Program-made: the position numbers and the translations under genes
The notes under the pieces: generated by a model
Databases searched by the model: none
Told to the model about the DNA's origin: nothing
What the model saw: only the letters and a program-made list of their open reading frames with translations
Shown: positions 62,261-64,000 of the stretch, one piece after another
Position numbering within the stretch: position 1 is the stretch's first letter
Layout: every line of letters starts with the position of its first letter
NCBI RefSeq assembly: GCF_016907545.1
Contig: NZ_JAFBCD010000001.1
Coordinates: forward strand, 3,224,001 to 3,288,000
DNA: 64,000 nt
Direction: 5' to 3'
Source: Paenarthrobacter ilicis
GTDB taxonomy: Bacteria; Actinomycetota; Actinomycetes; Actinomycetales; Micrococcaceae

Positions 62261-62311
62261 GGGGCCCGCTCTGCGCGCTTCCCCATGCTCGAGGCACGCA
62301 AAGCGGGCCCC
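62261..62311. terminator. Bidirectional terminator between convergent genes
   Basis: A 10-bp perfect stem, GGGGCCCGCT (62261-62270) with AGCGGGCCCC (62302-62311), is extended by TGCG/CGCA. It lies between the beta-propeller gene and the amidotransferase gene. Confidence 0.75.
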
Positions 62312-62323
62312 ACAACGGGTGGG

Positions 62324-63055
62324 CTACCGCGCGTACAACTCCGTGAAGTTCCTCAGGACACGCATGGGCTCTGTCACGGAGGATTGCCGGGCGGTTTCGA
62401 TGAGCTCGTCGGCGGTGTGGGGCGGGAAGTAGCCAGAGCCCTTGTAGATGTTGATGCGGGTAGTAAGGCCGTCGGCGTCGAGTTCGGGGTGGAACTGTGT
62501 GGCATAGAGGTTGTTCTTGATCCTGAACATGTGGACCGGGCAGGCCTGGGAACTCGCCAGGAGGACCGCGCCCGGGGGCAGCTGGCTGCAGGCCTCCTTG
62601 TGCCCCACGAAAGCCTCGAAGGTGCGGGGGACTCCCTTTAGCAGAGGATCATGCTGACCCTCGTCAGTGAGCACGATGTCCGTTGGCCCCACGGGTTCAC
62701 CGAACTGCCGGTCAATCACAGCTCCCTGGTGGACTCCCAACGTCCCAACCCCGTAGCAAGCACCCAGAAACGGGAAATCCTGCGCCACTATCGTGTCCAG
62801 GAGCCCTGAAAGTTCAGCCTCCACGCGGATCTGGGCTGCGCTCTTTTCCTCCACAGGATCACTGGAGGTGTAAGGGCTGCCACCCACAATCACCCCGGAG
62901 TAGTCCGAAAGTTCCAACGCCGGCAGGGGGTTCGATTCCAACCGCAACCGGACCAGCTGATCAGGCTCCAGGCCGCAGTACCGGAGGTAGGCCTGGTATT
63001 CATCATCAGCTGCGGCATCTTCGGCGCGGGTGGCCAGCAAGAGAAAGGGCTTCAC
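62324..63055 (-). CDS. Class I glutamine amidotransferase (GuaA N-domain-like)
   Basis: A 243-residue stand-alone amidotransferase domain. The nucleophile elbow is LGACYGVGTLG with the catalytic Cys, and the His-Glu pair is in ATQFHPELDADGL. SGVIVGGSPYTSSD is the oxyanion-region strand. No synthetase domain is attached; such proteins are usually annotated as GMP synthase-like, with unknown or gamma-glutamyl hydrolase-type roles. GTG 63055 is chosen because the family begins at KPFLLLATR; the frame stays open much further but is unlike the family. Confidence 0.85.
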   Translation of the reverse strand: MKPFLLLATRAEDAAADDEYQAYLRYCGLEPDQLVRLRLESNPLPALELSDYSGVIVGGSPYTSSDPVEEKSAAQIRVEAELSGLLDTIVAQDFPFLGACYGVGTLGVHQGAVIDRQFGEPVGPTDIVLTDEGQHDPLLKGVPRTFEAFVGHKEACSQLPPGAVLLASSQACPVHMFRIKNNLYATQFHPELDADGLTTRINIYKGSGYFPPHTADELIETARQSSVTEPMRVLRNFTELYAR

Positions 63056-63206
63056 AGGGCAAGTGTGCTCCAAGGAATGGTTGAGTGACAAAGTGCGTTG
63101 CCGCAAAGGGGTGACTGTCAGTGACTCCCTTAAGCGCCTGCGGAACCGTAGCGTTATATACATTCCCCTCTGATCCATCACCGTACTCAGCCATGAGGAG
63201 CCATCT

Positions 63207-64000
63207 TTGAAGCAGGACCCTTCCGTCATCGGAGCAGCCCAGCCCGGGACGAAAGAAGAACGCACCACCACCGCGCAGGTCCATGCTCCCAAAAAGATCC
63301 CGTGGGGTGGCCTGCTGGTTCTTGCTGCAGCCGGCTTCACAGCGGTAACCACGGAACTTTTGCCCTCGGGTCTGTTGCCCCAGATCAGCCGGGAACTCCA
63401 GGTGGGCGAGTCGTCAGTGGGTGCCCTGACTGCTGTCTACGCGGCAATCATCGTTTTCACCGCACTGCCGCTGTCCCGCTTCCTGGCAGGCCGGGTTCCC
63501 CGCAAAACCTTGCTCATCGCCACCGTGCTGGCCTTTGCCCTCAGCAATGTTCTTCTGGCGCTCAGTCCCACTCTGGGCTGGGCCATCGGTGCACGGCTCC
63601 TGGGCGGTATAGCCCACGGCATGCTCTGGTCCAGCATGGCTCCTTATGTGGCCCGGATAGTTCCTGCGCATTCCGTTGGTAAATCCATGGCTGTGGTGTT
63701 CAGCGGCAACAGCATTGCGTTGGCGGTGGGTGCTCCCATCGGAACGCTCATGGGTTCACTCATGACGTGGCGGGCCTCGTTCCTTGTCCTTGCAGGCGTC
63801 GGCGTCCTGTTGGCCGTGCTGGCTTTCTGGCTCCTCCCCGGCGCGCACGACCACGCAAGCCAAAAAGCCCCCTCCCTTCGCGCCGCCCTGAAATTGCCGG
63901 GCGTGGTGGCAATCGCCATCGCGTGGCCGCTCCTGTTGCTGGCCCATTTCACGCTCTTCACCTACGTTGCGCCCTTCCTCCTGGCATCCGGGCTCCCCGA
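63207..64000 (+). CDS. MFS transporter (DHA1-type), cut by the right window edge
   Basis: The first 264 codons of a drug:proton antiporter-like carrier. After a 30-residue polar N-terminus (KQDPSVIGAAQPGTK), helices include LLVLAAAGFTAVTTELLPSGLLPQI. The loop after helix 2 is FLAGRVPRKTLLIATVL, then LLGGIAHGMLWSSMAPYVARIV and GAPIGTLMGSLMTWRASFLVLAG, the order seen in AraJ/PbuE/Cmx-type DHA1 members. The start is TTG 63207 with GAGGAG eight bases upstream. No stop occurs before base 64000. The substrate cannot be named. Confidence 0.87.
   Translation, partial: MKQDPSVIGAAQPGTKEERTTTAQVHAPKKIPWGGLLVLAAAGFTAVTTELLPSGLLPQISRELQVGESSVGALTAVYAAIIVFTALPLSRFLAGRVPRKTLLIATVLAFALSNVLLALSPTLGWAIGARLLGGIAHGMLWSSMAPYVARIVPAHSVGKSMAVVFSGNSIALAVGAPIGTLMGSLMTWRASFLVLAGVGVLLAVLAFWLLPGAHDHASQKAPSLRAALKLPGVVAIAIAWPLLLLAHFTLFTYVAPFLLASGLP

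Overview
The window comes from a high-GC actinobacterium. The uricase closely resembles the Arthrobacter globiformis enzyme, and the gene set fits Arthrobacter/Paenarthrobacter (Micrococcaceae). This assignment rests on protein resemblance and base composition, not on a database search. Most of the window is GC-rich (42 of 60 bases at 39841-39900). The left end is less so (32 of 60 at 6421-6480), which suits an acquired defence island.

Region 1 (1-7.7 kb) is a defence island: a type III restriction-modification pair (mod, cut by the left edge, and res). It is followed with overlaps or almost no spacing by a four-helix S-4TM pore-type effector and two different CD-NTase (cGAS/DncV-like) cyclases, which is a compact CBASS. 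A small double-HTH gene converges on it.

Region 2 (7.7-9.4 kb) is the most novel-looking locus. A 71-residue secreted prepeptide carrying the octapeptide IGNWPDPM twice, once at its extreme C-terminus, is divergent from a 422-residue XRE-HTH/TPR regulator. This is the architecture of RRNPP peptide quorum sensing, known mainly from Firmicutes.

Region 3 (9.4-13.3 kb) is housekeeping: purC, purD, an R. etli-type asparaginase and a sterol-carrier-family protein.

Region 4 (13.3-43.3 kb) is a purine-catabolism supercluster. It holds transporters (DctA, NCS1, AzgA and NCS2 types), guanine deaminase, xanthine dehydrogenase with its XdhC and MocA-like maturation proteins, 8-oxoguanine deaminase, uricase, ureidoglycine aminohydrolase, a racemase and an SDR. 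An IclR regulator is present with malic enzyme, malate synthase and pyruvate dehydrogenase E1 (aceE). Together the last three can oxidise purine-derived glyoxylate completely: glyoxylate + acetyl-CoA to malate to pyruvate to acetyl-CoA. IclR-like boxes (approximately TTYCRTATTRTGGAA) recur upstream of dctA, the NCS1 permease, aceE, the guaD/8-oxoguanine deaminase pair, the iclR gene and malic enzyme. The steps from hydroxyisourate through allantoin and allantoate to ureidoglycine, and ureidoglycolate lyase, are not in the window.

Region 5 (43.3-64 kb) is mixed. It has a cell-surface polymer cluster (phosphodiester glycosidase, GT2-GtrA, DUF4956, VTC domain, Cthe_2159-type lipoprotein), an orphan HATPase, a PadR operon, an MFS transporter, a lower-GC accessory stretch with methyltransferases and a DUF6301-like pair, a class A PBP, a secreted beta-propeller/VCBS protein, a glutamine amidotransferase, and an MFS gene cut by the right edge.

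A roughly 79-bp inverted-repeat element occurs three times (31.8, 33.7 and 43.3 kb). No rRNA, tRNA, CRISPR array or insertion sequence was recognised.
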